Of a stretch of 64,000 nucleotides of DNA, positions 32,229 to 42,320 are shown piece by piece. The stretch is from an uncultured Lachnospiraceae bacterium (GTDB lineage: Bacteria > Bacillota > Clostridia > Lachnospirales > Lachnospiraceae). Location: positions 1-64,000 of the forward strand of contig CAJTWM010000016.1 in NCBI GenBank assembly GCA_910579805.1, read 5' to 3'. Position numbers and translations under genes: made by a program. The stretch's first letter is position 1; every line of letters begins with the position of its first letter. The notes beneath the pieces were generated by a model. That model saw only the letters and a program-made list of their open reading frames with translations, was not told the origin of the DNA and did no database searches.

Positions 32229-34511
32229 ATGACGGCATTAGAGTATAAGAAGTTATATGAATCAGAACAGTTTAAAGAAAATTGTTTGTGTGTGAGAGAC
32301 GATTTCGGCGCCATTTACAGTAAGAAAAAGACGGTTTTTCATGTATGGGCGCCGACGGCACAGGACATAAAGCTGCTTCTATATTTTACCGGAACGGACG
32401 AAGAAAAGGGGGCCGGTTTAAAAGCCAGCATTGACATGGAGCGGATCGGCGGCGGTATGTGGGAGGCGGAAGTGGAAGGCGACCAGCACGGCGTTTATTA
32501 TACTTACCGCGTCATGCAGGAAGGGCATATCAAAGAATGTATCGATATCTATGCGAAAGCCTGCGGCGCTAACGGAAAACGCGGTATGGTGGTGGATCTG
32601 GAGAGAACGGATCCGGAAGGATTTGAAAAAGACAGAGGATGGAAACAGAAAAATCCGAATACGTTTTTATATGAACTGCATGTCAAAGACTTTTCCTGTG
32701 ACGAAAACGGGGGGATCAAAGAGGAATACAGAGGGAAATACCTTGCTTTTACGCAAAAAGGAACTACTCTGAAAGGAAATCCCCAAATAAAGACGGGAAT
32801 TGATTATCTTAAGGAGCTTGGAGTTACGCATGTACACCTTTTGCCGGTATTTGATTATGCTTCTGTAGATGAGACGGCGCCGGAAGACGATTATAACTGG
32901 GGGTATGATCCGGCTAATTATAATGTGCCGGAAGGTTCTTATGCAACGGACTGCTTTCACGGGGAGGTCAGGATCCGGGAATTTAAGCAGATGGTCATGG
33001 CGCTGCATGAGGCGGGAATCGGCGTGGTGATGGACGTGGTATATAATCATACTTACGACTCCGATTCCGCATTTCAGACGCTGGTGCCTTACTATTATTA
33101 CAGGCTGGACGAAAAGGGCGCTCTTGCAGACGCCTCTGCCTGCGGAAACGAGACGGCAAGCGAACATTTTATGTACCGCCAGTTTATGATGCAGTCCGTA
33201 TACTACTGGGCCAAAGAATATCATATAGACGGTTTCCGTTTCGATCTGATGGCGATCCACGATACGGAGACGATGAATCTGATACGGAAGAAATTGGACC
33301 GGCTCCCCAACGGAAAGAGCATATTGATGTATGGAGAACCGTGGGCGGCTTCGGAACCGACTATGGGAGAAGGATTTGTATCTGCAGAAAAAGCGAATAT
33401 TGCCGATTTGGACGAACGGATCGCCATATTTTCCGACGATACAAGAGATACGGTCAAAGGCAGCGTATTTTACGGTGAGATACCGGGCTATGTCAACGGA
33501 AAAAGCGGACTGGAGGAAAAAGTGAAGTCGGTGGTATGCGCATGGTGCGACGGCGGGCATCCGTTTTCTCCTAAGTCGCCCAGACAGATCATTTCTTATA
33601 TCTCCGCCCACGATAATTATACGCTTTGGGATAAACTGGTGCTTACCATGAAAAAAGAGGCGGATTATTCCGCGAAGGATAAGCGGCTTTTAAAGGCAAA
33701 CAAACTGGCGGCAGCGATTATTTTTACAAGCAAGGGCATCCCTTTTATTCAGGCGGGAGAGGAGTTCGCAAGGACGAAATACGGAGACGGGAACAGCTAT
33801 CATTCCCCGGTCGGGATCAACAAGCTGGATTGGAAGAGACGGGAAGAATATAGCGGACTTGTGGAGTATTACAAAGGATTGTACGAACTGCGGCAGGCAT
33901 TCAGCGGATTTTATGACTATGGGAAGAACAGCATTTCCCGGATACGTTTCCAAATAGCGAAGGACGGTATCGTAGCGTTTGAGATCAGGAACAGGAAAGA
34001 CCATATTGACTCATGGGATAAGCTCTTTATTGTATATAATAGTAAAGAGGAGGCGCAGGTCGTAGAGCTGCCGCAGGGCAGATGGCAGCTTCTTGCAGAC
34101 GGAAATTCTTCTTTTATATGGAAAAATGCGGCGGGACTTGACAAAATAAAGAGAAAAAGCGGAAAAGTGGAGATCGGAGGGCTTTCCGCCCATATTTACG
34201 GAAAACGGGCATATTATTTAGGAGGTGAAAGCATGGACTTTTTTGAAAAAGTAGGAGAAACGATCACGGCAAAAGGAAAAGAGGTAGCGGATAAAGCAAA
34301 GGATATTGCGGAGATCGCCAGCCTGAAAAACCAGATCAGCGTATGCGATGAAGTCATTAAGAAGAATTACATGGAGATAGGAAAGCAGTACTATGAGGAG
34401 CATGTACAATGCGCTAACAGCGCCTATGAGCAGCAGTGCGAAGCAATCAGGAACGCGGAGAAAGGACGGAAAGAACTGGAAAGAAAGATACGGGAGATTA
34501 AAGGAATATAG
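32229..34511 (+). CDS. pulA: Type I pullulanase with C-terminal small helical fusion
   Basis: A 760-residue GH13 enzyme that cuts alpha-1,6 branches in pullulan, starch or glycogen. It begins with a CBM48-like domain (about 30-120). YNWGYDP (222-228) is the type I pullulanase signature. Catalytic motifs are DVVYNH (269), GFRFD with nucleophile D339, GEPW with acid/base E370, and SAHDN with D462. No signal peptide, so it acts in the cytoplasm, probably on glycogen or imported dextrins. Residues 669-760 are a separate helical module that begins with its own ribosome site and ATG (see next entry). Without it the enzyme has the usual length of about 660. Confidence 0.93.
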   Translation: MTALEYKKLYESEQFKENCLCVRDDFGAIYSKKKTVFHVWAPTAQDIKLLLYFTGTDEEKGAGLKASIDMERIGGGMWEAEVEGDQHGVYYTYRVMQEGHIKECIDIYAKACGANGKRGMVVDLERTDPEGFEKDRGWKQKNPNTFLYELHVKDFSCDENGGIKEEYRGKYLAFTQKGTTLKGNPQIKTGIDYLKELGVTHVHLLPVFDYASVDETAPEDDYNWGYDPANYNVPEGSYATDCFHGEVRIREFKQMVMALHEAGIGVVMDVVYNHTYDSDSAFQTLVPYYYYRLDEKGALADASACGNETASEHFMYRQFMMQSVYYWAKEYHIDGFRFDLMAIHDTETMNLIRKKLDRLPNGKSILMYGEPWAASEPTMGEGFVSAEKANIADLDERIAIFSDDTRDTVKGSVFYGEIPGYVNGKSGLEEKVKSVVCAWCDGGHPFSPKSPRQIISYISAHDNYTLWDKLVLTMKKEADYSAKDKRLLKANKLAAAIIFTSKGIPFIQAGEEFARTKYGDGNSYHSPVGINKLDWKRREEYSGLVEYYKGLYELRQAFSGFYDYGKNSISRIRFQIAKDGIVAFEIRNRKDHIDSWDKLFIVYNSKEEAQVVELPQGRWQLLADGNSSFIWKNAAGLDKIKRKSGKVEIGGLSAHIYGKRAYYLGGESMDFFEKVGETITAKGKEVADKAKDIAEIASLKNQISVCDEVIKKNYMEIGKQYYEEHVQCANSAYEQQCEAIRNAEKGRKELERKIREIKGI
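34233..34511 (+). CDS. Internal in-frame small protein at the pullulanase 3' end
   Basis: AGGAGGTG (34220-34227) stands 5 bases before ATG 34233, in frame with the pullulanase, which has no stop before it. The 92-residue product starts MDFFEKVGETITAKGKEVADKAKDIA and continues as amphipathic helices (SLKNQISVCDEVIKKNYMEIGKQYYEEH) with a basic end. Its start looks like a normal independent gene of a small helical cytoplasmic protein. The likely history is loss of the upstream stop codon, leaving both a fusion and a free product possible. Confidence 0.55.
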   Translation: MDFFEKVGETITAKGKEVADKAKDIAEIASLKNQISVCDEVIKKNYMEIGKQYYEEHVQCANSAYEQQCEAIRNAEKGRKELERKIREIKGI

Positions 34512-34606
34512 ATAGGAAATCATTAAAATGGCGGGAATGAATTTTCAAACACGCTTTAGGTGTCTGCTTTAGCAGTCAGATGAGAGTTAAGAATCTAACA
34601 CAATAG

Positions 34607-34651
34607 AAAACACCTGTTACATTTTCCAGAATACTGTAACAGATGTTTTTT
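34607..34651 (+). terminator. Terminator between pullulanase and the class A PBP
   Basis: AAAACACCTGTTACA pairs with TGTAACAGATGTTTT with one mismatch, followed by a T-rich tail; A-rich on the other side, so it may serve both converging genes. Confidence 0.85.
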
Positions 34652-34716
34652 ATTACTTATTTTGAAAGGCTATACAGATGCCGGAACAAAAGTATCTTAA
34701 AATATGATACCAGTTG

Positions 34717-37404
34717 TTATTGCGGCGGCGCGCCTTCCTGCTGTTGCTGCTGGAGTTGTTCCTGCTGCTGCAGCCATGCGGCGTAGCGTCTTTGCTCCAA
34801 TTCCGCCCGCTGGGCTTCAATGATAGAATAGGAATCGCCCTGCATCATAAAATCTGCGTTATGAGGACACATATTTGTCGTAACAGCCGGAACGTTGGTG
34901 ACCGTTCCGTCGGGGTTCGTTATTGTGGTGGAAGAACCGCTCTGTAAAGAAACGTCCTCTACCGGAATAAGCTCTATCGTACCCGGTACGCCAAAGGGGC
35001 ATCCGTCACATGCAGGGAGCATGGTATATTCGCAGACCATACCCGTATAATGCACGTCGCAGCTTGCGGTAGGAACCGTACCCTCCGCGAAATATTCCGT
35101 TCTTAAAGTGCCGTCGCAAAGTCCGGCGATCGGCTGTTTGCCGGACCGGTTACAGATCGTTGCCTGTACGATGCCGGGAGGCATTTTGAAGGATTCGTAA
35201 GGCAGTTCCGCATGGATCTGGGACATAACGGCTTTCCATAAAGTCTTGGAAAGGTTTTTTTCCGCACTGGATTTTAATTTTACATTGTTGTCGTAACCGG
35301 TCCATGTAGTCGCCGTGTAGTACGGCGTATATCCGGCGAACCAGACGTCGTTGTAATCGGATGTAGTACCTGTTTTTCCTGCGATCGCCATATTGCCGAA
35401 GTTAACGGAACCGCCCGTACCGGAGGTGACCACGTCTTCCATGGCGTTGGTAAGCAGGAAAGCCGTAGTTTCTTTGATGACCTGTTTGGATTCGGGATGG
35501 GTATTATCCAGAATCACATTGCCGGACTGATCCACTACCTTGGTATACAGCTTAGGTTCGATGTAAGTACCGCCGTTTGCAATCGTAGCATAAGCGGCGT
35601 TCAGTTCGAGGTTGGTAACGCCTTTTGTGATACCGCCCAATGCAAGGGACTGTTGGATGTCCGTATAGATCTTACCGTTGATCGTAAGATGGTCTACCAA
35701 AGTCGTAAAGCCGAAATGGCACAGATAATCGTATCCAAGCTGGGGAGTGATCTGGGTCAGCGTTTTTACTGCAACGATATTCATGGAATCCCTGATGCCT
35801 ACGCGGAGGGAAGTCAGTCCTCTGTACTGTTCTCCGTACCAATTACGAACGGGAGTGCCGTCCGCATATTTAAAAGGTGCGTCGTTCATGATCGTAGCCA
35901 GCGTAAGTCCCGCGCTGTCAAGAGCGGGAGCGTAGGCGGATACTACTTTGAAAGTAGATCCTGGCTGGCGGACGGCATCCGTCGCGCGGTTTAAGGTCCT
36001 GCTGCCTTCTTTCGTACCGCGTCCGCCGATCATTGCGACAATGTAGCCGGTGCTTTGGTCTTCTACGGTTAAAGAAACCTGCGGCTGGGGAACCAGGGAA
36101 ACGGTTTCCGCAAAGGCTTCGTCTCCTACGCCGCACACCGCCTGCTTATAGGCTTCAATATCGGCGTAAGCCTCTTCCTGCGAAGGATAGATCAGGTTAT
36201 AATTTAACTTGCCGTTTTCTTTCCAGTAGGCAGAGAACATTTCCGTACTGTGATTTTCGTAGCTGCCGTCGGATTTTAAAATGGTAAGTTCGTATTTTAA
36301 AAGCCATTTTATGTCGGAAGGATAATTTTCCTCGTTAGAATAAACGCTGTCGCAAATAGCCTGTATTTTCGGATCCTGCGTGGAATAAATCTTAAGGCCG
36401 CCGCTGTAGAGCAGGGTATAAGCCTGCGTTTCGTTATAGCCTGCCTTGGTGACAAGGTCCTCTAAAAGCTGGTCCGTCAGCGCGTCTACGAAGTAAGAGT
36501 TTGTGGCGCTTTCGCCCACTTCGGCATTGACGGTCTGTATCCTGTCATATACGTTATCTTCCATCGCTTCGTCATACTCAGCCTGAGAAATATATCCCTG
36601 ATCCAGCATGTCATCCAGTACTTTGGTCCGTCTTTGCGCATTTTTTTCCGGATGCGTGATCGGATTTAAGCGGGAAGGGTTTTGGGTGATACTGGCAATG
36701 ACGGCGCACTCGGAAAGAGTAAGGTCGCTGACGGATTTATTGAAGTATCTGAGAGAAGCGGCCTGAACGCCCAAAGTATTCTGCCCCAAGTTGATAGTGT
36801 TCATATAGTTGCACAGGATCGTATCTTTGTCCATTTTCTTTTCCAGTTCTATAGCAAGATACTGTTCCTGAAATTTACGCCTGAATTTATCGATCAGGTT
36901 ATCTTCCGTTACCCAGTCGGTAAATACATTGTTCTTTAAAAGCTGCTGGGTGATCGTGCTGGCTCCTTCTTTAAAATGGAACCCGTTTGCAATGCCGTTG
37001 AATCCGGCCCGGATGATACCTTTGATATCAATGCCGTTGTGATCGTAAAAACGTTCGTCTTCGACCGCAACGAAAGCATGGGCAAGATTTTCGGGGATCA
37101 TGTCCATGGAAACCGGAATACGGTTGGAATTGGTAGCTACCAGCTTTGCGGTCTGGTTGCCTTCTATGTCGTACACGAAAGTAGAAAAGCCGGTGGGCGC
37201 CACATCTAAATTCGATATGTCCGGCGCCGTGGCCAATATTCCTTTGAAAATACCGACTCCGGCGCAAAGTCCGACGATGCCTCCGGATATAATAAATATA
37301 AATATCACCTTTAAACAGATCAGGATAAATTTTCTTCCCCACTTCACAGATTTAGAATTTAGCGCCCTTTGTTTTTCCTTAACGCCTTGTTTTCCATAAT
37401 TCAT
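34717..37404 (-). CDS. Class A penicillin-binding protein (PBP1a type)
   Basis: An 895-residue bifunctional peptidoglycan synthase. A basic N-terminus and membrane anchor (about 25-55) are followed by the GT51 glycosyltransferase domain with EDERFYDHNGID and GASTITQQLLKN, and by the transpeptidase domain with STFK, SMN and KTGT (in AGKTGTTSDYND). The C-terminus after about 740 contains several cysteines and ends in a glutamine-rich tail (QQQEQLQQQQQEG). The 5' region starts MNYGKQGVKEKQRALNSKS. It is monocistronic and diverges from the YigZ-family gene. Confidence 0.93.
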   Translation of the reverse strand: MNYGKQGVKEKQRALNSKSVKWGRKFILICLKVIFIFIISGGIVGLCAGVGIFKGILATAPDISNLDVAPTGFSTFVYDIEGNQTAKLVATNSNRIPVSMDMIPENLAHAFVAVEDERFYDHNGIDIKGIIRAGFNGIANGFHFKEGASTITQQLLKNNVFTDWVTEDNLIDKFRRKFQEQYLAIELEKKMDKDTILCNYMNTINLGQNTLGVQAASLRYFNKSVSDLTLSECAVIASITQNPSRLNPITHPEKNAQRRTKVLDDMLDQGYISQAEYDEAMEDNVYDRIQTVNAEVGESATNSYFVDALTDQLLEDLVTKAGYNETQAYTLLYSGGLKIYSTQDPKIQAICDSVYSNEENYPSDIKWLLKYELTILKSDGSYENHSTEMFSAYWKENGKLNYNLIYPSQEEAYADIEAYKQAVCGVGDEAFAETVSLVPQPQVSLTVEDQSTGYIVAMIGGRGTKEGSRTLNRATDAVRQPGSTFKVVSAYAPALDSAGLTLATIMNDAPFKYADGTPVRNWYGEQYRGLTSLRVGIRDSMNIVAVKTLTQITPQLGYDYLCHFGFTTLVDHLTINGKIYTDIQQSLALGGITKGVTNLELNAAYATIANGGTYIEPKLYTKVVDQSGNVILDNTHPESKQVIKETTAFLLTNAMEDVVTSGTGGSVNFGNMAIAGKTGTTSDYNDVWFAGYTPYYTATTWTGYDNNVKLKSSAEKNLSKTLWKAVMSQIHAELPYESFKMPPGIVQATICNRSGKQPIAGLCDGTLRTEYFAEGTVPTASCDVHYTGMVCEYTMLPACDGCPFGVPGTIELIPVEDVSLQSGSSTTITNPDGTVTNVPAVTTNMCPHNADFMMQGDSYSIIEAQRAELEQRRYAAWLQQQEQLQQQQQEGAPPQ

Positions 37405-37443
37405 GAATAAAGCCTCCTTGGATGCCTTTAGGCATTCCTTAAG

Positions 37444-37472
37444 ATTATACCAAATGAAGCGTGGTAAATAAA
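37444..37472 (-). promoter_or_regulatory. Candidate promoter of the class A PBP
   Basis: On the minus strand TATAAT (37449-37444) with a weak TTTATT 17 bases upstream. The leader also has GGAATGCC/GGCATCC as a small hairpin close to the ribosome site. Confidence 0.45.
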
Positions 37473-37628
37473 GGTTTTTTATTTTATATTAATAATTGTT
37501 CACATTTTCTTACACTTTTATTCCCCGTTGTGTTAGTATAGAACGAGGAAAAAGACAGTGGAAAGAACCGTGAGGCCGACGGAAAGCAAGCCGGATTCCC
37601 GGTATTTTGAAAAGAAGGCAGGGAGCTT

Positions 37629-38291
37629 ATGGAAAAGGAAAAAAGGATCATAGAAGAATACACCGTATTAAAAGAAGGCGGGAGCGGAGAGATCATAGAA
37701 AAAAAATCCCGCTTTATCGCAACCCTTTGCCCTGTGGAGTCGGAAGAGGAGGCTTCGGCTTTTATTGAGGCCGTTAAGAAAAAATATTGGGATGCAAGGC
37801 ATAATTGTTCCGCCTTTGTGATCGGGGCCAACGCAGAGCTGACAAGATGCAGCGACGACGGAGAGCCGTCAGGCACGGCAGGGCGTCCCATGCTGGAGGT
37901 ACTGCTTACGGAACGGATACGGAACGCCGCCGTGGTAGTCACCCGGTATTTCGGCGGGACGCTTTTAGGGACGGGCGGTCTGGTGCGGGCTTATACGCAG
38001 GCAGTCAAAGAGGGTCTGCGCAAAAGCAGGACGGCCCAAATGCGTTACGGGACAAAACTGCGGATGGAGACCGATTATAACGGAGTCGGCAAACTTTTGC
38101 ATCTGTTGGAAAAAAGAGGGCTTAAAGCTGCGGATTCCGAGTACGGGCAGGCGGTGACTCTTTGGGTAACGGCGCCTTTTTCACAGAAAGAGAGCCTGAT
38201 CAAAGAAGCGACGGAGGCGACCGGAGGAAAATGCAGGATAGAGGAAGAGGAAAACGGTTATTATCTTGACATCGGGGGGAAAAGACAATGA
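37629..38291 (+). CDS. YigZ/IMPACT family protein
   Basis: A 220-residue member of UPF0029/IMPACT. The conserved KKSRFIATLCPV, ARHNCSAFVIG, DDGEPSGTAGRPMLEVL and VVVTRYFGGTLLGTGGLVRAY are all present, followed by the C-terminal DUF1949 ferredoxin-like domain (about 135-215). Members are thought to act near ribosomes or RNA; the biochemical role is not settled. It overlaps mgtE by 4 bases, so the two are translationally coupled. Confidence 0.9.
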   Translation: MEKEKRIIEEYTVLKEGGSGEIIEKKSRFIATLCPVESEEEASAFIEAVKKKYWDARHNCSAFVIGANAELTRCSDDGEPSGTAGRPMLEVLLTERIRNAAVVVTRYFGGTLLGTGGLVRAYTQAVKEGLRKSRTAQMRYGTKLRMETDYNGVGKLLHLLEKRGLKAADSEYGQAVTLWVTAPFSQKESLIKEATEATGGKCRIEEEENGYYLDIGGKRQ

Positions 38292-39622
38292 ATGAGATTT
38301 TGGAATTATTGGAAACAAAGAAATACACGAATTTAAGACAGTACCTGTCGGAAATGAATGATGCGGATATTGCGGTAAAGTTAGAGGAACTGCCGGAAGA
38401 GGAGATACTCAAAGTATTCCGGATCCTTCCCAAAGATATGGCGGCGGACGTGTTTTCTTATTTGGAAGTGGAGAGCCAGCAGTTTATTATTACTTCTCTT
38501 TCCGATAAAGAAGCGGCAACCATTATCGATAATCTGATGGCGGACGACGCTACGGACTTTTTGGAGGAGATGCCCGCCAATATCGTGAAAAAACTGCTTG
38601 CAAATGCCAAGGCGGATACGCGCAGGGACATTAATCATCTGCTGCGGTATCCGGAGGACAGCGCCGGCAGTATTATGACAGTGGAATATGTGGACCTGAA
38701 AGAAAGCCTTACGGTGGAGGAGGCGATCGACCGCATCCGGGGGGTAGGGTTAGACAGTGAGACGATCAATATCTGTTATGTGCTGGACAGCAGCAGGACG
38801 CTGTTGGGGACGGTGGCGCTGCGGTATCTGCTCCTCAGCCAGCCGGGAGAGAGGATCGGGGACATCATGCACGAACATGTGATCTCTTTAAATACCCTGA
38901 TGGATCAGGAAGAGGTTGCCAGACAGTTTAAAAAATACGATTTTACGGCAATGCCGGTGGTAGACAATGAAAACCGGCTGGTCGGAATCATTACGGTCGA
39001 CGACGTTGTGGATATCATGGAAGAGGAAGCGACGGAAGATATGGAAAAGATGGCGGCTATCGTGCCTTCCGATAAGCCTTACATGAAAACGGGCGTATTT
39101 GAAACTTACAAGAAGCGTATTCCCTGGCTTTTGCTGCTCATGATTTCAGCGGCTTTTACGGGAAAGATCATCTCTTCCTTTGAAAATGCGCTGAGCGCAT
39201 GCGTAGTGCTGACCGCGTATATCCCGATGCTGATGGATACGGGAGGGAACGCGGGAGGACAGTCTTCCGTGACGATCATCCGCGGGCTTTCCTTAAATGA
39301 GATCGAGTTTAAAGATATGTTCCGTGTGATCTGGAAAGAGATCAGGGTAGCAGTCATCTGCGGTATTACGCTGGGAATCGCCAATTTTGCAAAAATGATG
39401 CTGATGGACCGTTTAGAGGTCACGGTGGCGCTGGTAGTGTGCGCGACTATGGTGCTGACCGTATTTTTGGCGAAACTTGTGGGATGCAGCCTGCCGATGT
39501 TCGCCAAAAAGGCGGGGTTTGATCCGGCAGTCATGGCAAGTCCCTTTATTACGACGATCGTAGATGCGCTGTCGTTAATGATCTATTTCCAAATCGCAAC
39601 GAGAGTGTTGGGAATCGGGTGA
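38288..39622 (+). CDS. mgtE: Magnesium transporter MgtE
   Basis: A 444-residue Mg2+ channel. The N-terminal helical domain (about 1-130), two CBS domains (about 130-255, ending TVDDVVDIMEEEATEDMEKM) that sense Mg2+, and a C-terminal five-helix membrane domain with PMLMDTGGNAGGQSSV, the pore signature, are in order. Full length. It ends directly against the typA stop codon with no spacer and without a visible terminator, so antisense overlap of the two transcripts is likely. Confidence 0.95.
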   Translation: MNEILELLETKKYTNLRQYLSEMNDADIAVKLEELPEEEILKVFRILPKDMAADVFSYLEVESQQFIITSLSDKEAATIIDNLMADDATDFLEEMPANIVKKLLANAKADTRRDINHLLRYPEDSAGSIMTVEYVDLKESLTVEEAIDRIRGVGLDSETINICYVLDSSRTLLGTVALRYLLLSQPGERIGDIMHEHVISLNTLMDQEEVARQFKKYDFTAMPVVDNENRLVGIITVDDVVDIMEEEATEDMEKMAAIVPSDKPYMKTGVFETYKKRIPWLLLLMISAAFTGKIISSFENALSACVVLTAYIPMLMDTGGNAGGQSSVTIIRGLSLNEIEFKDMFRVIWKEIRVAVICGITLGIANFAKMMLMDRLEVTVALVVCATMVLTVFLAKLVGCSLPMFAKKAGFDPAVMASPFITTIVDALSLMIYFQIATRVLGIG

Positions 39623-41449
39623 TTATTTCATGTTTGCCCGCTTTCTTAAGGTCGGGTCTAAGATTTTTTTACGGATCCTTAAGGCTGTAGGAGTGACTTC
39701 CAGCAGTTCGTCCGTATCGATAAACTCCAATGCCTGCTCCAGACTCAGTACTTTCGGCGGGGTTAAACGTAACGCTTCGTCCGCGCTGGAAGAACGGGTG
39801 TTAGTGAGCTGCTTTTTCTTGCATACGTTCAGCTCGATATCTTCGCCCCGGCCGTTCTGGCCGACAACCATGCCGGAATATACTTTTTCGCCGGGACCGA
39901 TGAAGAGCGTTCCTCTTTCCTGTGCGTTATATAGTCCGTAGGTGATGGCTTCTCCGGCTTCAAAGGCGATCAGGGAACCTTGCTTGCGGTACTGGATGTC
40001 GCCTTTATAAGGACCGTAGCCGTCAAAAGTCGTATTGATGATACCGTTTCCTTTGGTATCGGTCATAAATTCGCCCCGGTATCCGATCAGCCCTCTGGAG
40101 GGAATGGAAAATTCCAGCCGGATGTAGCCGCCGGAGGCAGTTCTCATGTTGCGCAGTTCGCCCTTTCTCTGGCTTAATTTTTCAATAACGGCACCGGAAA
40201 ATTCTTCGGGTACGTCGATATAAGCCAGTTCCATAGGTTCGGTCTTTTTGCCGTTTTCATCGCTCCGGTATAAGACTTCCGCTTTGCTTACGGCAAACTC
40301 ATAACCTTCCCGCCGCATATTTTCAATCAGTACGGACAGATGGAGCTCGCCCCGTCCGGATACTTTAAAGCTTTCCGTCGTATCGGTTTCTTCCACCCGC
40401 AAAGAGACGTCGGTGTTCAGTTCCCGGAACAATCTGTCGCGCAGATGGCGGCTGGTCACATATTTTCCTTCCTGACCTGCAAGGGGTGAATCGTTAACAA
40501 GAAAATGCATGGCGATGGTAGGCTCGGATATTTTTTGAAAGGGGATCGGCTCGGGATTCTCGGGAGAGCATAAAGTATCCCCGATATGGATGTCCGCAAT
40601 ACCGGAGATCGCAACGATGGAACCGATGCCCGCTTCTTTCACTTCCACTTTGTTCAGGCCGTCAAATTCGTACAATTTTGAAATTTTTACTTTCTTTTGT
40701 TTTTCCGGTTCATGGGCATTGACGATGACCACTTCCTGATTGACCTTTACAGAGCCGTTGTCAACCTTTCCCACGCCGATACGTCCCACATATTCATTAT
40801 AGTCAATGGTGCTGACAAGTACCTGTGTGCCTGCCTCGGGATCGCCTTCGGGCGCCGGGATAGCATTTAATATGGTTTCAAATAACGGTTCCATGCTCGT
40901 ACCGGGCTCATCCGGCGTCAGAGAAGCCACTCCTTCTTTGGCGGATGCATATACGAAGGGGCAGTCCAACTGGTCTTCGTCGGCGTCAAGATCCAAAAAC
41001 AGTTCCAGAACTTCGTCGATGACTTCGTCCGGACGGGATTCCGGCCTGTCGATCTTGTTGATGCAGACGATGACGGGGAGTTTTAACTCCAACGCTTTCC
41101 GCAGCACAAATTTCGTCTGGGGCATGGCGCCTTCAAAAGCGTCTACCACAAGGATCACGCCATTTACCATCTTTAGGACACGTTCCACTTCTCCGCCGAA
41201 GTCGGCGTGTCCGGGGGTATCGATAATGTTGATTTTTGTGTTTTTATAAGTGACGGCGGTATTTTTGGAAAGAATGGTGATGCCCCGTTCTCTTTCGATG
41301 TCGCCGGAATCCATGACGCGTTCCGCCACTTCCTGATTGTCTCTGAAAACGCCGCTCTGCTTTAACAGCTCGTCCACAAGGGTGGTCTTGCCGTGATCCA
41401 CATGGGCGATGATCGCTACGTTTCTTACATCTTCTCTTGCTTGTTTCAT
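39623..41449 (-). CDS. typA: Ribosome-associated GTPase TypA/BipA
   Basis: A 608-residue translational GTPase. G1 is AHVDHGKT (about 15-22), the switch region has GITILSKNTAV, G3 is DTPGHADFGGEVERV, and G4 is NKID. The beta-barrel, EF-G-like domains III and V and the BipA-specific C-terminus (ITYGLYNAQERGTLFIGPGEKVYSGMVVG, then TNTRSSSADEALRL) follow. BipA aids ribosome assembly under stress and cold. Confidence 0.96.
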   Translation of the reverse strand: MKQAREDVRNVAIIAHVDHGKTTLVDELLKQSGVFRDNQEVAERVMDSGDIERERGITILSKNTAVTYKNTKINIIDTPGHADFGGEVERVLKMVNGVILVVDAFEGAMPQTKFVLRKALELKLPVIVCINKIDRPESRPDEVIDEVLELFLDLDADEDQLDCPFVYASAKEGVASLTPDEPGTSMEPLFETILNAIPAPEGDPEAGTQVLVSTIDYNEYVGRIGVGKVDNGSVKVNQEVVIVNAHEPEKQKKVKISKLYEFDGLNKVEVKEAGIGSIVAISGIADIHIGDTLCSPENPEPIPFQKISEPTIAMHFLVNDSPLAGQEGKYVTSRHLRDRLFRELNTDVSLRVEETDTTESFKVSGRGELHLSVLIENMRREGYEFAVSKAEVLYRSDENGKKTEPMELAYIDVPEEFSGAVIEKLSQRKGELRNMRTASGGYIRLEFSIPSRGLIGYRGEFMTDTKGNGIINTTFDGYGPYKGDIQYRKQGSLIAFEAGEAITYGLYNAQERGTLFIGPGEKVYSGMVVGQNGRGEDIELNVCKKKQLTNTRSSSADEALRLTPPKVLSLEQALEFIDTDELLEVTPTALRIRKKILDPTLRKRANMK

Positions 41450-41495
41450 TTTAAACCGTGCCTTTCTCTATTCGATTGACTTTTCAAACTTAAAT

Positions 41496-41524
41496 AGTAT
41501 AGCACTATGTAAGAAAAGTTGCAA
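41496..41524 (-). promoter_or_regulatory. typA promoter
   Basis: On the minus strand TTGCAA (41524-41519), 17-base spacer, TATACT (41501-41496), 47 bases before the ATG. Confidence 0.7.
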
Positions 41525-41687
41525 TTCATATAAAAAAGTTTCGGCAGCAAGTTTCGGCAGCCGCCGGCGGTAAAAATAAGCGCGAAAAATGGCGCGCGAT
41601 ATTTTAAACTTCTATTTTTCTGAAAATGTGATATAAATAGTAGTACATCACAGGAAAAAATCTTAAGGTGTAAGAAGGGAGAACAGG

Positions 41688-42317
41688 ATGATAGATAAGG
41701 TAATTGAAAACAATCAGGTAACGATCATGGGAACGATAGTGAGCGAGTATGTACCCAGTCATGAAATCTTCGGTGAAAATTTTTATATGGTCAATGTAGA
41801 AGTGCCGAGACTCAGTAATTCCGCAGATACGATCCCGATCATGATCTCAGAGAGGATCGTAGACGTAAAGAGCGACGACAGAGGATTAAATGTGATCATC
41901 AACGGACAGTTCCGCTCTTATAATCGCCATGAAGCCAAAAAGAACAGGCTGCTCTTATCCGTATTTGCAAGAGACATTGAATTTGTGGAAGAGGTAACGG
42001 AAAACGAAAAGACCAATCAGATCTATTTAGACGGATACATATGCAAACAGCCTGTTTATCGGAAAACGCCTTTAGGAAGGGAAATCACGGATCTGCTTTT
42101 GGCGTCAAACAGGCCTTACGGAAAGTCGGATTACATTCCCTGCATATGCTGGGGAAGAAACGCCCGTTATGCAAGCAGCTTTGAAGTCGGGATGCGGTGT
42201 CTGATCTGGGGGCGTATCCAGAGCAGGGAGTATATGAAAAAGGTCGGCGAAGAAGAGTTGGAAAAGAGGATCGCTTATGAAGTTTCGGTAAGCAAACTGG
42301 AACTTTTTGAGGAATAG
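41688..42317 (+). CDS. Double OB-fold single-strand DNA-binding-like protein
   Basis: A 209-residue protein made of two OB-fold segments: NNQVTIMGTIVSEYVPSH...VIINGQFRSYN (about 8-90) and NQIYLDGYICKQPVYRKTPLGREITDLLLASNRPYGKSDYIPCICWGRNARYASSF...LIWGRIQSREY (about 108-190). The second half is clearly SSB-like. It lacks the acidic C-terminal tail of the main SSB. It probably binds single-stranded DNA in an accessory role; the exact function is unknown. Confidence 0.75.
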   Translation: MIDKVIENNQVTIMGTIVSEYVPSHEIFGENFYMVNVEVPRLSNSADTIPIMISERIVDVKSDDRGLNVIINGQFRSYNRHEAKKNRLLLSVFARDIEFVEEVTENEKTNQIYLDGYICKQPVYRKTPLGREITDLLLASNRPYGKSDYIPCICWGRNARYASSFEVGMRCLIWGRIQSREYMKKVGEEELEKRIAYEVSVSKLELFEE

Positions 42318-42320
42318 CGG

